Below are positions 17,903 through 25,741 of a stretch of DNA of 64,000 nucleotides, in pieces (positions within the stretch are counted from its first letter, which is position 1; the number at the start of each line of letters is the position of its first letter). Both the position numbers and the translations under genes were made by a program. Below the pieces are notes generated by a model, which did not search any database, was not told the DNA's origin, and saw nothing but the letters and a program-made list of their open reading frames with translations. This stretch comes from Sphingobium sp. BYY-5 (GTDB lineage Bacteria > Pseudomonadota > Alphaproteobacteria > Sphingomonadales > Sphingomonadaceae), in contig NZ_JALEBH010000001.1 in NCBI RefSeq assembly GCF_022758885.1, forward strand, positions 1,054,001-1,118,000, given 5' to 3'.

Positions 17903-19588
17903 TCAGCGGGTCAACTTCTTGTAGGCCAGGCGCGTCGGACGATCGGCAGCATCGCCCAGGCGGCGGCGCTTGTCTTCCTCATAAGCCTCGAAATTGCCTT
18001 CGAACCACTCGACATGGCTGTCGCCTTCGAAGGCCAGGATATGGGTGGCGAGACGATCAAGGAAGAAACGGTCATGGCTGATGACCACGGCGCAGCCCGC
18101 GAAATTCTCGATCGCTTCCTCCAGCGCGCCCAGCGTTTCCACGTCGAGGTCGTTGGTCGGTTCGTCGAGTAGCAGCACATTGCCGCCCTTCTTCAGCATC
18201 TTGGCGATGTGGACGCGGTTGCGCTCACCACCCGACAGCTTGCCGACATTCTTCTGCTGGTCCTGCCCCTTGAAGTTGAAGGCCCCGACATAGGCGCGGG
18301 TCGACATGTCGTGACCGTTGACCTTCACATAGTCCAGGCCGTCCGACACTTCCTCCCAGACATTCTTGGAGGCATCCAGATGGTCGCGGCTCTGGTCGAC
18401 ATAGCCCAGGCGCACGGTCGAACCGATGTCGACTTCGCCCGAATCGGGGGTCTCCTGACCGGTGATGATGCGGAACAGGGTGGATTTGCCCGCGCCGTTC
18501 GGACCGATGACGCCGACGATACCGCCCGGTGGCAACAGGAAGGACAGGTCCTCGAACAGCAGCTTGTCGCCATAGGCTTTGCTAATGCCCTTGAACTCGA
18601 TCACCTTGCCGCCCAGCCGTTCCGGCACCTGAATGACGATCTGCGCCTTGCCGGGCGTGCGGTTGTTCTGGCCGGCGACCAGTTCCTCGAACTTCTTGAT
18701 ACGCGCCTTGGACTTGGTCTGGCGGCCCTTGGTGCCGGCCCTGATCCATTCCAGCTCATCGTTGATCGCCTTCTGGCGGCCGGTGGCCTCGCGGTCCTCC
18801 TGCTCCAGGCGCTTGGCCTTCTTCTCCAGATAGGTGGAGTAGTTGCCTTCGTACGGGAAATATTTTCCGCGATCGAGTTCCAGGATCCAGCCGACGACAT
18901 TGTCGAGGAAATAGCGGTCATGGGTTATCATCAACACCGACCCGGCATATTCCTTGAGGTGGTTTTCCAGCCAGGTAACGCTTTCGGCGTCCAAATGGTT
19001 GGTCGGTTCGTCGAGCAGCAGGATGTCCGGCTTCTGGATCAGCAGGCGGGTCAGCGCGATGCGGCGCTTTTCACCACCCGACAGGCTTTCCACCGACCAG
19101 TCCGACGGCGGGCAACGCAGCGCTTCCATCGCGATTTCAAGCTGGTTGTCGAGCGTCCAGCCGTCGACCGCGTCGATTTGCTCCTGCAACGTGCCCATTT
19201 CCTCCATCAGCGCGTCGAAATCGACGTCTTCCGGCGGATCGGCCATGATCATACTGATCTCGTTGAAACGGTCCATCTTGTCCGCGATCTCGCGAGCGCC
19301 GTCCTTCACATTCTCCAGCACCGTCTTGGTCGGGTCGAGCTGCGGTTCCTGCGGCAGATAGCCGACCGTGATATTCTCGCCCGGCCAGGCTTCACCGCTG
19401 AAATCCGTATCGATGCCGGCCATGATCTTCATCAGGGTCGACTTGCCCGCGCCGTTGGGGCCGACGATGCCGATCTTCGAACCGCGATAAAATTGCAGGT
19501 TGATCTGGTTCAGCACCGGCTTCGCCGCGCCGGGGAAGGTCTTGGTCATGCTCTTCATGACATAGGCATATTGCGATGAGGCGGACAT
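17903..19588 (-). CDS. ettA: energy-dependent translational throttle protein EttA (ABC-F)
   Basis: ABC-F ATPase that binds the ribosomal E site and gates entry into elongation according to ATP level. Two ABC domains each have GPNGAGKST Walker A, an LSGGE signature and LLLDEPTN Walker B. The inter-domain linker is rich in Lys/Arg/Glu (KAKRLEQEDREATGRQ). No membrane segment is present. The start at 19588 (MSASSQYAYVMK) matches the EttA N-terminus; a longer open frame to 19699 is not supported. Confidence 0.95.
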   Translation of the reverse strand: MSASSQYAYVMKSMTKTFPGAAKPVLNQINLQFYRGSKIGIVGPNGAGKSTLMKIMAGIDTDFSGEAWPGENITVGYLPQEPQLDPTKTVLENVKDGAREIADKMDRFNEISMIMADPPEDVDFDALMEEMGTLQEQIDAVDGWTLDNQLEIAMEALRCPPSDWSVESLSGGEKRRIALTRLLIQKPDILLLDEPTNHLDAESVTWLENHLKEYAGSVLMITHDRYFLDNVVGWILELDRGKYFPYEGNYSTYLEKKAKRLEQEDREATGRQKAINDELEWIRAGTKGRQTKSKARIKKFEELVAGQNNRTPGKAQIVIQVPERLGGKVIEFKGISKAYGDKLLFEDLSFLLPPGGIVGVIGPNGAGKSTLFRIITGQETPDSGEVDIGSTVRLGYVDQSRDHLDASKNVWEEVSDGLDYVKVNGHDMSTRAYVGAFNFKGQDQQKNVGKLSGGERNRVHIAKMLKKGGNVLLLDEPTNDLDVETLGALEEAIENFAGCAVVISHDRFFLDRLATHILAFEGDSHVEWFEGNFEAYEEDKRRRLGDAADRPTRLAYKKLTR

Positions 19589-19701
19589 GGGTTCGCGCAG
19601 CTCCGAAAAGACAGGTAGGAAAATCAGGTGGAAAAACTGCGCCGAGTTAGCGGAGGCGGAAGGCATTGGCAAATGGGGGATGCCCGGATAAGCCTTCACC
19701 C

Positions 19702-21075
19702 ATGTATAAAATCCGATCGGGCCTGTCTGCCGCCCTGCTCCTTGGCAGCATCCTCACCCCCGCCCTTTCCCATGCGGCGTCTGCCGACAGCAGCGCGATT
19801 CGCGATGCGGCGCTCAAAGATGGCGTCGCCTGGGACTTTACCGAAGGACTGACCACCGAAGTCGGCCCGCGCCCTGCCGGTACGCCGCAGGAAGCGCGGG
19901 CACGCGATTGGGCGGTGGCAAAGCTCAAGGCGCTGGGCTTCTCCAACGTCCGCGCCGAACCTTATACCATGCCGGTCTGGGTACGCGGGCATGACGAAGC
20001 CCGCATCCTTTCCCCCTTCCCGCAGAATCTGGTGCTGGCGGCACTCGGCAACAGCGGATCGACCAGCGACAAGGGAATTGAAGGCGAAGTCGTCTATTTC
20101 CCCAGCATCGCCGATTTGGAAGCCGCGCCCGAATCCGCCCTCAAGGGCAAGATCGCCTTTGTCGACCATGATATGAAAGCGACGCAGGACGGCTCCTCCT
20201 ACGGCTATTTCGGCGCTGCGCGGCGTCAGGGCCCAAGCATAGCATCGAAGAAGGGCGCGATCGCCATCCTGATCCGATCGATCGGCACCGACCATCATCG
20301 CGTGCCGCATACCGGCGTGCAAATGTGGGCGGATGGCGTGACGCCGATCCCGGCGGCGGCGCTTTCAGTGCCCGACGCCGAGCAGCTCGCCCGCGTGATC
20401 GCGCGCGGACAGCCGGTGAAACTGCACCTGACGCTCACCTCCAAGATGTTGAAAGACCAGCCCTCCGGCAATGTCATCGCCGAAATCCCCGGCAGCGATC
20501 CGGCGGCCGGTATCGTCGTGGCCGCCTGCCATCTCGATAGCTGGGACCAGGGCACCGGCGCGACCGACGACGCGACCGGCTGCGCCATCGCGGCGGCATC
20601 CGCGCTTCAAGTCTCCAGGGCCGGCCGGCCCCGCCGCACCATCCGTGTGCTGATGGCGGGCGCGGAGGAGATCGGCGGTGATGGCGCGCGCGCTTATTAT
20701 AAGGCGCATGGACAGGAAAAACATGCGCTGGCGATCGAATCGGATTTCGGCGCCGACCGCATCTGGCGCGTCGATTTCAAGCTGCCGCAAGGTCATGAAG
20801 CCTTGGCAAAAACTATCGCACAGGCGCTCGCACCGCTGGGCGTAGGCGCCAGCACGCAGGAAGCGGGCGGCGGTGCAGACATTGCACCGCTTGTGAAGGC
20901 CGGCGTGCCTGTCATTGATTTGCAACAGGATGGCACGCGCTATTTCGACATCCACCACACGCCCGACGACACGCTGGACAAGGTCGATCCCGAACAGTTG
21001 CGGCAGAATGTCGCTGCCTGGGCCGTGACGCTGAACCTGGTCGCTAACGCATCAGAAACATTGAGCGCTAACTGA
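19702..21075 (+). CDS. secreted M28-family metallopeptidase
   Basis: Aminopeptidase-type di-zinc peptidase, about 457 residues, with a clear signal peptide (hydrophobic LSAALLLGSILTPALSHAASA). Metal-site segments are visible in order: CHLDSWDQGTGATDDATG, AEEIG, ESDFGADR and FDIHHTPDDT. The start at 19702 (MYKIRS) gives the proper signal peptide. It is divergent from ettA and followed by a small lipoprotein gene after 156 bp. Confidence 0.9.
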   Translation: MYKIRSGLSAALLLGSILTPALSHAASADSSAIRDAALKDGVAWDFTEGLTTEVGPRPAGTPQEARARDWAVAKLKALGFSNVRAEPYTMPVWVRGHDEARILSPFPQNLVLAALGNSGSTSDKGIEGEVVYFPSIADLEAAPESALKGKIAFVDHDMKATQDGSSYGYFGAARRQGPSIASKKGAIAILIRSIGTDHHRVPHTGVQMWADGVTPIPAAALSVPDAEQLARVIARGQPVKLHLTLTSKMLKDQPSGNVIAEIPGSDPAAGIVVAACHLDSWDQGTGATDDATGCAIAAASALQVSRAGRPRRTIRVLMAGAEEIGGDGARAYYKAHGQEKHALAIESDFGADRIWRVDFKLPQGHEALAKTIAQALAPLGVGASTQEAGGGADIAPLVKAGVPVIDLQQDGTRYFDIHHTPDDTLDKVDPEQLRQNVAAWAVTLNLVANASETLSAN

Positions 21076-21231
21076 ACTTTTATAGTAGACAACGCCCTGT
21101 CGCGTGATTCTGCCGCTTCACCGACGCAGAAAAGCATTGATTTGTGCAGCGCACACGTTAATGCGGGTCGCTCGCGTAGGGCCACATCATAATGTGCCAG
21201 ACGCGGCATAATGCTATGGGAGCCGTACACA

Positions 21232-21435
21232 ATGAAGAAGATCGCTGTTGTTTTCGCTTCGGCCAGCCTGATGGCCCTCGCCGCTTGCGGTGAGAAGCCG
21301 GCCAACGAGACCGCGAACGCTTCGAACGCTGTCGTCGAAAACGTCGTCGAAAACGCCGTCAACGCTGCTGACAACGCCGCGAACGCTGCCGACAACGCCG
21401 CGAATGCGACGAACAACGCTGCGAACGCGCTGTAA
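21232..21435 (+). CDS. small Ala/Asn-repeat lipoprotein
   Basis: A 67-residue lipoprotein: a signal peptide with lipobox LAAC (MKKIAVVFASASLMALAAC), then a short polar stretch and a C-terminal tract built of NAADNAANAADNAA-type heptads. Ala and Asn recur with seven-residue spacing, as in an alanine-zipper coiled coil similar in idea to Lpp. The start at 21232 is used rather than 21211. The function is unknown; an envelope structural or stress role is plausible. A strong terminator follows. Confidence 0.8.
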   Translation: MKKIAVVFASASLMALAACGEKPANETANASNAVVENVVENAVNAADNAANAADNAANATNNAANAL

Positions 21436-21458
21436 TCTCTGCATTAAGCGAGATTTCG

Positions 21459-21490
21459 AAGGGCGGATCCGAAAGGGTCCGCCCTTTTCG
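21459..21490 (+). terminator. intrinsic terminator of the small lipoprotein gene
   Basis: Stem AAGGGCGGATCC / GGGTCCGCCCTT with a GAAA tetraloop and one G-U pair, then TTTTCG. It lies 24 bp after the lipoprotein stop. Confidence 0.85.
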
Positions 21491-21580
21491 TTGTCCGCTT
21501 CCCATGGCCATGGCTCTCAGTAGAGCAGGAACATCGCGCCGTTCCCAAGGGTTTCCCTTCAAACGAAACGGAGAGATGAT

Positions 21581-21658
21581 ATGGGGAAAGGCATATTGCT
21601 GTGGTTGCTGGGCGTACCGATCCCGATTATTCTGCTTTTATGGCTCTTCTTCCACTGA
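21581..21658 (+). CDS. 25-residue hydrophobic single-span peptide
   Basis: A very short gene encoding 25 residues, MGKGILLWLLGVPIPIILL followed by LWLFFH, that is one membrane span with a central Pro-Ile-Pro kink. GGAG at 21570-21573 is correctly spaced before the ATG. Peptides of this kind occur in many alphaproteobacteria as unnamed small proteins. It may be a membrane-stress or regulatory peptide; nothing in the sequence fixes the role. Confidence 0.6.
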   Translation: MGKGILLWLLGVPIPIILLLWLFFH

Positions 21659-21704
21659 TCGCCGATTGACGGGACACGCGCTTCCCCGCTAAGGCCGCCC
21701 CATT

Positions 21705-21781
<77 letters not shown>

Positions 21782-21940
21782 CTTTCCTTTCTTACACTGT
21801 CTCAACCTGTCCTGAAGCTGTTGCAATTGCGCCAGTTTTTGGCCATTCGGCGGTGCCGGGGCGTCCCATCCCGGTTCATGCCTTCCCGATGCCGTCGGGG
21901 GCGTTTCGGGGGCGCGCTCTTTTGACAGTGGGGGCGTTGG
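21782..21940. other. spacer between tRNA-Pro and integrase (putative left attachment region)
   Basis: No gene is visible. It begins directly after the tRNA CCA and contains G-rich short repeats (GGGGCG, GGGGGCG). As the segment between a tRNA 3' end and a P4-type integrase it is where attL would sit. I could not find a second copy of the tRNA 3' end in the window by eye. Confidence 0.4.
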
Positions 21941-22496
21941 ATGCTGACGGACAAGGAGTGCAAGGCGGCAAAGGCCGGAGCGAAGCCCCTCAAATTGTTC
22001 GACGCACATGGCTTGCACCTGCTGGTAAGCACCACCGGTCACAAAAGCTGGCGCCTCAAATATCGCATCGGCGGGAAGGAAAAGCAGATTGGCTTCGGGG
22101 CATACCCGGAAGTCAGGTTGCAGGAAGCGCGGGAAATGTCCGTAACTGCGCGCAAGACCTTGAACGAAGGACGCGATCCGGCGTTGGAATTCAGCACCAA
22201 GGCCAAGCGGCGCGCGCTTGCCACCAATCCAGACAACAGTTTCGAGGCGGTAACGCGGCGCTGGCACGCATTGCAGGAACCGCAATGGAAGCCCCGGCAC
22301 GCGACCGAAGTGCTGAACAGCTTTCAGCGGGACGTGTTCAAGGCGCTGGGCGCCTTGGATATTCGGCACGTCAGGGCGCAGAATGTGCGCGACTTGCTGG
22401 TGGGCGTGCAGTCGCGGGGCGCACTGGAAACCGGACACCGGCTACTGCAACGAATTTCGGCCGTGTATCAATATGCGATTGCGGAGGAATTGGTGA
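21941..22496 (+). pseudogene. tRNA-site integrase (P4 type), truncated after the N-terminal half
   Basis: The first 185 residues match the N-terminal DUF4102 arm-binding domain and SAM-like core-binding domain of P4-type tyrosine integrases (start MLTDKECKAAKAGAKPLKL, then WRLKYRIGGKEKQIGFGAYPEV and LNEGRDP). The similarity stops at AIAEELV. The frame then runs into unrelated sequence that is antisense to a group II intron reverse transcriptase. The catalytic domain with the Arg...His-x-x-Arg...Tyr residues is missing, so it cannot recombine. Usual length is about 400 residues. Confidence 0.85.
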
Positions 22497-22531
22497 TCTG
22501 CCCCCTTCTGAGTGGCCCATTGACTAGCTGC

Positions 22532-23058
22532 TCCTCCACATCGATCACCGCCTGCTGGGCATTGCGCCCAGCGCGATAGGCGTAGATTTCAGGTGGAAGA
22601 TCGGCCTCGAAGATCGGCTCCAGCACCAGCATTGCTGCTGTCATGCAGACCCGATCCCGCATAGTGGAAATGCCCAGCGGCCTGAGTTTGCCGTTGGCTT
22701 TCGGTATGTAGACACGTCTGATCGGTTCCGGCCAATACGTCTCCTCTCTGAGCGACAGCGCCAGTTCCGCCAGCCACCGCTCGGCACCATATACCTCGAT
22801 GTTCGCAAAATCCTGTCCATCCACGCCCGGCGCGCCCTTATTGGAGCGACACTGGGCATAGGCATGAGCCAGAATGTCATCGCGGCTGATCTTGTCATAC
22901 AGCGCGTAAAAGCGGTAACCGGCCTCTGCCTTCGCTTTCGCGTGCAACGCCTTCTGCAGTTTCTGGACGCTTTTCGGAGCTGATAGGTTGCCCAATCTCC
23001 TGCCCCTCACCACGTGTCGCGTTCGTCTTGAACTAAGGCTCCTTCCCTCCACCGGCAT
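22532..23058 (-). pseudogene. group II intron reverse transcriptase, N-terminal fragment
   Basis: About 175 residues of an LtrA-type reverse transcriptase/maturase. Family segments include RFYALYDKISRDDILAHAY, NKGAPGVDGQ, VYIPKANGKLRPLGI, VLEPIFEADLPPEIYAYR and DVEEQLVNG. The catalytic YxDD block, maturase and endonuclease domains are missing after NG. The junction with the integrase includes about 35 bp (22497-22531) belonging to neither gene. Confidence 0.85.
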
Positions 23059-23472
23059 TACCCGGCTTCATCGGTACTACGGGCCTCTCCGCCACCCCAT
23101 CACGCCCTTCCCATCCCTCGCGGGCGTCCGGTTGCCGATCCCTCGGCACGCCATGGGGCTTCCCGTGTTGCGTGCACTTTCCTTGCGTACATGCCGTCGC
23201 CACTACCCCGGTGCCGCAGACGGGCTCCAACGTCGCTCAAACTTGCCCGCCCATATCAACCTTCCCCGTAAGGGTTAACGGGTCGGCCTGCACATCGTCC
23301 TTTTCGAGGATTGCTCAGCGTTCACTCACGTTACGGCCTGTACGCTCGCACGGTCACCTACGTGACCGTCATCCGAGGGCTTCAGACATATCGTCACCTC
23401 CATGCCTGCCCCGGTTGCTTCCGGCTGGAGCATCGCCGGGTGGGCCTTTCACCCCGCCTTTGCACGGCGCAC
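22532..23472 (-). mobile_element. truncated group II intron
   Basis: On the minus strand the intron begins with GTGCGCC at 23472 and runs through the catalytic RNA domains. The GATGAAGCCGGG and AATGCCGGTGGAGGGAAGG region just before the reverse transcriptase start is typical of bacterial introns. The element is cut inside the reverse transcriptase, so domains V and VI and the 3' splice site are lost. It could not splice or move on its own. It sits between the broken integrase and a decayed IS5-type transposase. Confidence 0.75.
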
Positions 23473-23565
23473 ACCCTTTCGCGACATTTCGCCGCCGATT
23501 TCCGATCCTCAGATGTGAACCGGCGGGTTTTCGCTCGTCATGGTCAAGACCAGGGATCGGACTCA

Positions 23566-23870
23566 CTACAGCCACCAGATGACGGCTGCGGCGCCGCTGA
23601 TGGCGCTCATGAAGTTTCTGACGTTGCAATCGAAGCGAGTGGCGATGCAGCGCCAGTCCTTGAAGCAAGTGCCACGCTCGATAAGCCATTCGCGCGGGCC
23701 TGACTGTCACAGCCTTTGGCGGCGACCATTTCGGCGTGAATATTGCCGATGATCATGCGGGCCAGGACGCCCATCATGAACCCGGGGCGGAATCAGGCCA
23801 ATGGACAAGAGCATGACGCCGCCCTCCCCAGATGGTCAGCGCGCACCCGCTTGCACCACAGTCACCCTGG
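23566..23870 (-). pseudogene. decayed IS5-family (IS427-like) transposase remnant
   Basis: The C-terminal signature of IS5-type transposases is readable in one frame as FKDWRCIATRFDCNVRNF, followed by MSAISGAAAVIWWL and a stop at 23566. Further upstream on the same strand, in another frame, AEMVAAKGCDS resembles the ADKGYDS block. About 30 residues between them appear deleted and the frame is broken. No terminal inverted repeats could be assigned. Confidence 0.55.
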
Positions 23871-24089
23871 ACTGACGCGAACCTATGACGCGGCGAGGTT
23901 GAAATATGAAAACACACTTGCAAATATACCATCATACAGGCATCGCATCAGTCTGATTTGGGGGGACGTTTTCAGCTCAGCCCGGACTGTGCCCAGTGCA
24001 ATGACCTTACGCGCAGTCGCTAGAATATAAGCAGCAAGGCGACGAAAGCCCGGCGGATGGATCGATCAAGAGGATGATGGAGTGTCTCT
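23871..24089. other. AT-richer spacer before the carbohydrate island
   Basis: No gene is seen. The segment 23898-23960 is visibly richer in A/T than its surroundings (TTGAAATATGAAAACACAC, AAATATACCATC), as is common at insertion scars. It must contain the promoter of the GH29 gene. No LacI-type palindrome is visible. Confidence 0.4.
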
Positions 24090-25649
24090 ATGAGCAAGTT
24101 TAGCAAACGGGATCTCTTGAGCGGCACGGTAGCCGCCGCGTTTGGACTGAGCGCCGCACGAGCACAGGCGGCTGCCGCGACAACGAACATGGCTCCTGCC
24201 GCTGGGCCGCAGATTCCGCCGGGCCGCTTCAATAGCAGCGTGCAATCCTTGAAAGGCTACGAAACGCCCGAATGGTTCCGTGATGCCAAGTTCGGAATCT
24301 GGTCGCATTGGGGGCCGCAGGCCGTACCCCGTCAGGGCGACTGGTATGCTCGGTTCATGTATGTCCCCGGCCATCCGCACTATGATTACCATGTAAAAAC
24401 ATACGGCCACCCGTCGGAGTTCGGCTACAAAGACATTATCCCGCTGTGGAAGGCGGAGAAATTCGATCCCGATGCGCTGATGAAGAAATATGCGGCCGCC
24501 GGCGCAAAATATTTCGTGTCCATGGGCGTGCATCATGACAATTTCGATCTGTGGCGATCCACGCATCATCGCTGGAATGCCACCGCCATGGGTCCAAAGC
24601 GAGACATTGTAGGGGATTGGCAGAAGGCAGCCCGTGCGAACGGCCTGCGCTTTGGCGTCTCCGAACATCTGGGGGCCAGCTACAGCTGGTGGTATCCCAA
24701 CCATCTTTACGACCAGTTCTGGCCGAAGTTGGGCCTCGCCTATGACGGCGCCAATCCCGAATTTTCTGACCTGTATCACGACAATCGCGACGAACCGTTC
24801 CGCAACACCTCGCAAAGCTGGTACACGACAAAGCCCGACTACCATCAACTGTGGTTCCGCCGCATTCGCGACCTCGTCGATAATTATCAGGTCGACTTGC
24901 TCTACTCTGACGGAGGGTTGCCCTTCGGAGAGGTCGGCAGGTCGCTGGTTGCGCATCTCTATAACCGCAGCATCGCACGGTCGGGTAAGCTGGAAGCCGT
25001 CTATACCTGCAAGGATTCCGGCACTGGCGAGTTTCACAAGGAAGCGTCCGTCCAGGATGTCGAGCGCGGCGTGCTCAAGGACATCAATCCCCTGCCGTGG
25101 CAGACGGATACGTCCAACGGCGACTGGTTCTTCGCTGATCGATATGACTATAAAACGTCGGCGCAGATCGTGACCATGCTGGCGGACATCGTCAGCAAGA
25201 ACGGCAATATGCTGCTCAATGTCGTGCAATATCCGGACGGTAGCCTGCCACCTCAATCCGAAGAACTACTTGCGGACCTCACCGCCTGGATGAAAGTCAA
25301 CGCCCCTGCCATCCATGGCACGCGGCCGTGGAAGATCTTCGGCGAAGGGCCGACCGAGACCGCCGAAGGCATGTTCCAGGAAAAGGGGGACTATACCCCG
25401 CAGGACATCCGCTTCACCACCAAAGGCGAAGCGCTCTACGCAATCACGCTGGGCGAACCGTCCGGCCAGGTCGCGATTACGTCGCTGGCCAGCGGAAATC
25501 CGAACGAGCGGCGCGCCGTCCGCCGTGTCCGGTTGCTTGGGCATCGGGGCAATCTGACGTTCCGGCAAGCCGGTCAGGCGCTGGTGATCGATCTGCCGTC
25601 GCAACTGCCTTCGCGGCATGCCAGCGCATTTGAAATATCATTTGCCTGA
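24090..25649 (+). CDS. GH29 alpha-L-fucosidase
   Basis: Exo-enzyme removing terminal alpha-L-fucose. The 519-residue protein has an export signal with a KR pair and hydrophobic stretch (SKRDLLSGTVAAAFGLSAARAQA; Tat-like). Family segments are PEWFRDAKFGIWSHWG, HHDNFDLWRS and the nucleophile Asp274 in DLLYSDGG. A C-terminal beta-sandwich starts near residue 430. It is the first gene of the island and monocistronic, ending in a long hairpin. With GH95 it would give two fucosidases for one substrate. Confidence 0.93.
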   Translation: MSKFSKRDLLSGTVAAAFGLSAARAQAAAATTNMAPAAGPQIPPGRFNSSVQSLKGYETPEWFRDAKFGIWSHWGPQAVPRQGDWYARFMYVPGHPHYDYHVKTYGHPSEFGYKDIIPLWKAEKFDPDALMKKYAAAGAKYFVSMGVHHDNFDLWRSTHHRWNATAMGPKRDIVGDWQKAARANGLRFGVSEHLGASYSWWYPNHLYDQFWPKLGLAYDGANPEFSDLYHDNRDEPFRNTSQSWYTTKPDYHQLWFRRIRDLVDNYQVDLLYSDGGLPFGEVGRSLVAHLYNRSIARSGKLEAVYTCKDSGTGEFHKEASVQDVERGVLKDINPLPWQTDTSNGDWFFADRYDYKTSAQIVTMLADIVSKNGNMLLNVVQYPDGSLPPQSEELLADLTAWMKVNAPAIHGTRPWKIFGEGPTETAEGMFQEKGDYTPQDIRFTTKGEALYAITLGEPSGQVAITSLASGNPNERRAVRRVRLLGHRGNLTFRQAGQALVIDLPSQLPSRHASAFEISFA

Positions 25650-25696
25650 TCATCCCCGTTGTTCCCCGGCACAGGCCGGGGAACAACGGGGATGAT
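25649..25696. terminator. 22-bp perfect inverted repeat between GH29 and GH43 genes
   Basis: The arms at 25649-25670 and 25675-25696 are perfectly complementary over 22 bases around an ACAG loop; the inner part reads TTCCCCGGC/GCCGGGGAA. It overlaps the last base of the GH29 stop and stands between two convergent genes, so it can act as a bidirectional terminator. There is no T-run, so it could also be a dispersed REP-like repeat. Confidence 0.7.
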
Positions 25697-25741
25697 AATG
25701 GTGTATCCAGCCTCTTTCCGATGGGCGGATCGCCTTAATCC

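Noticed and set aside
21232..21435. CRISPR-like or tandem DNA repeat array
   Set aside because: The repeats are coding heptads within one short lipoprotein gene; there are no spacers, leader or cas genes anywhere in the window.
22988..23703. Several plus-strand open frames of 96-136 codons
   Set aside because: They lie over the group II intron RNA domains and the transposase remnant on the minus strand and show no protein motif.
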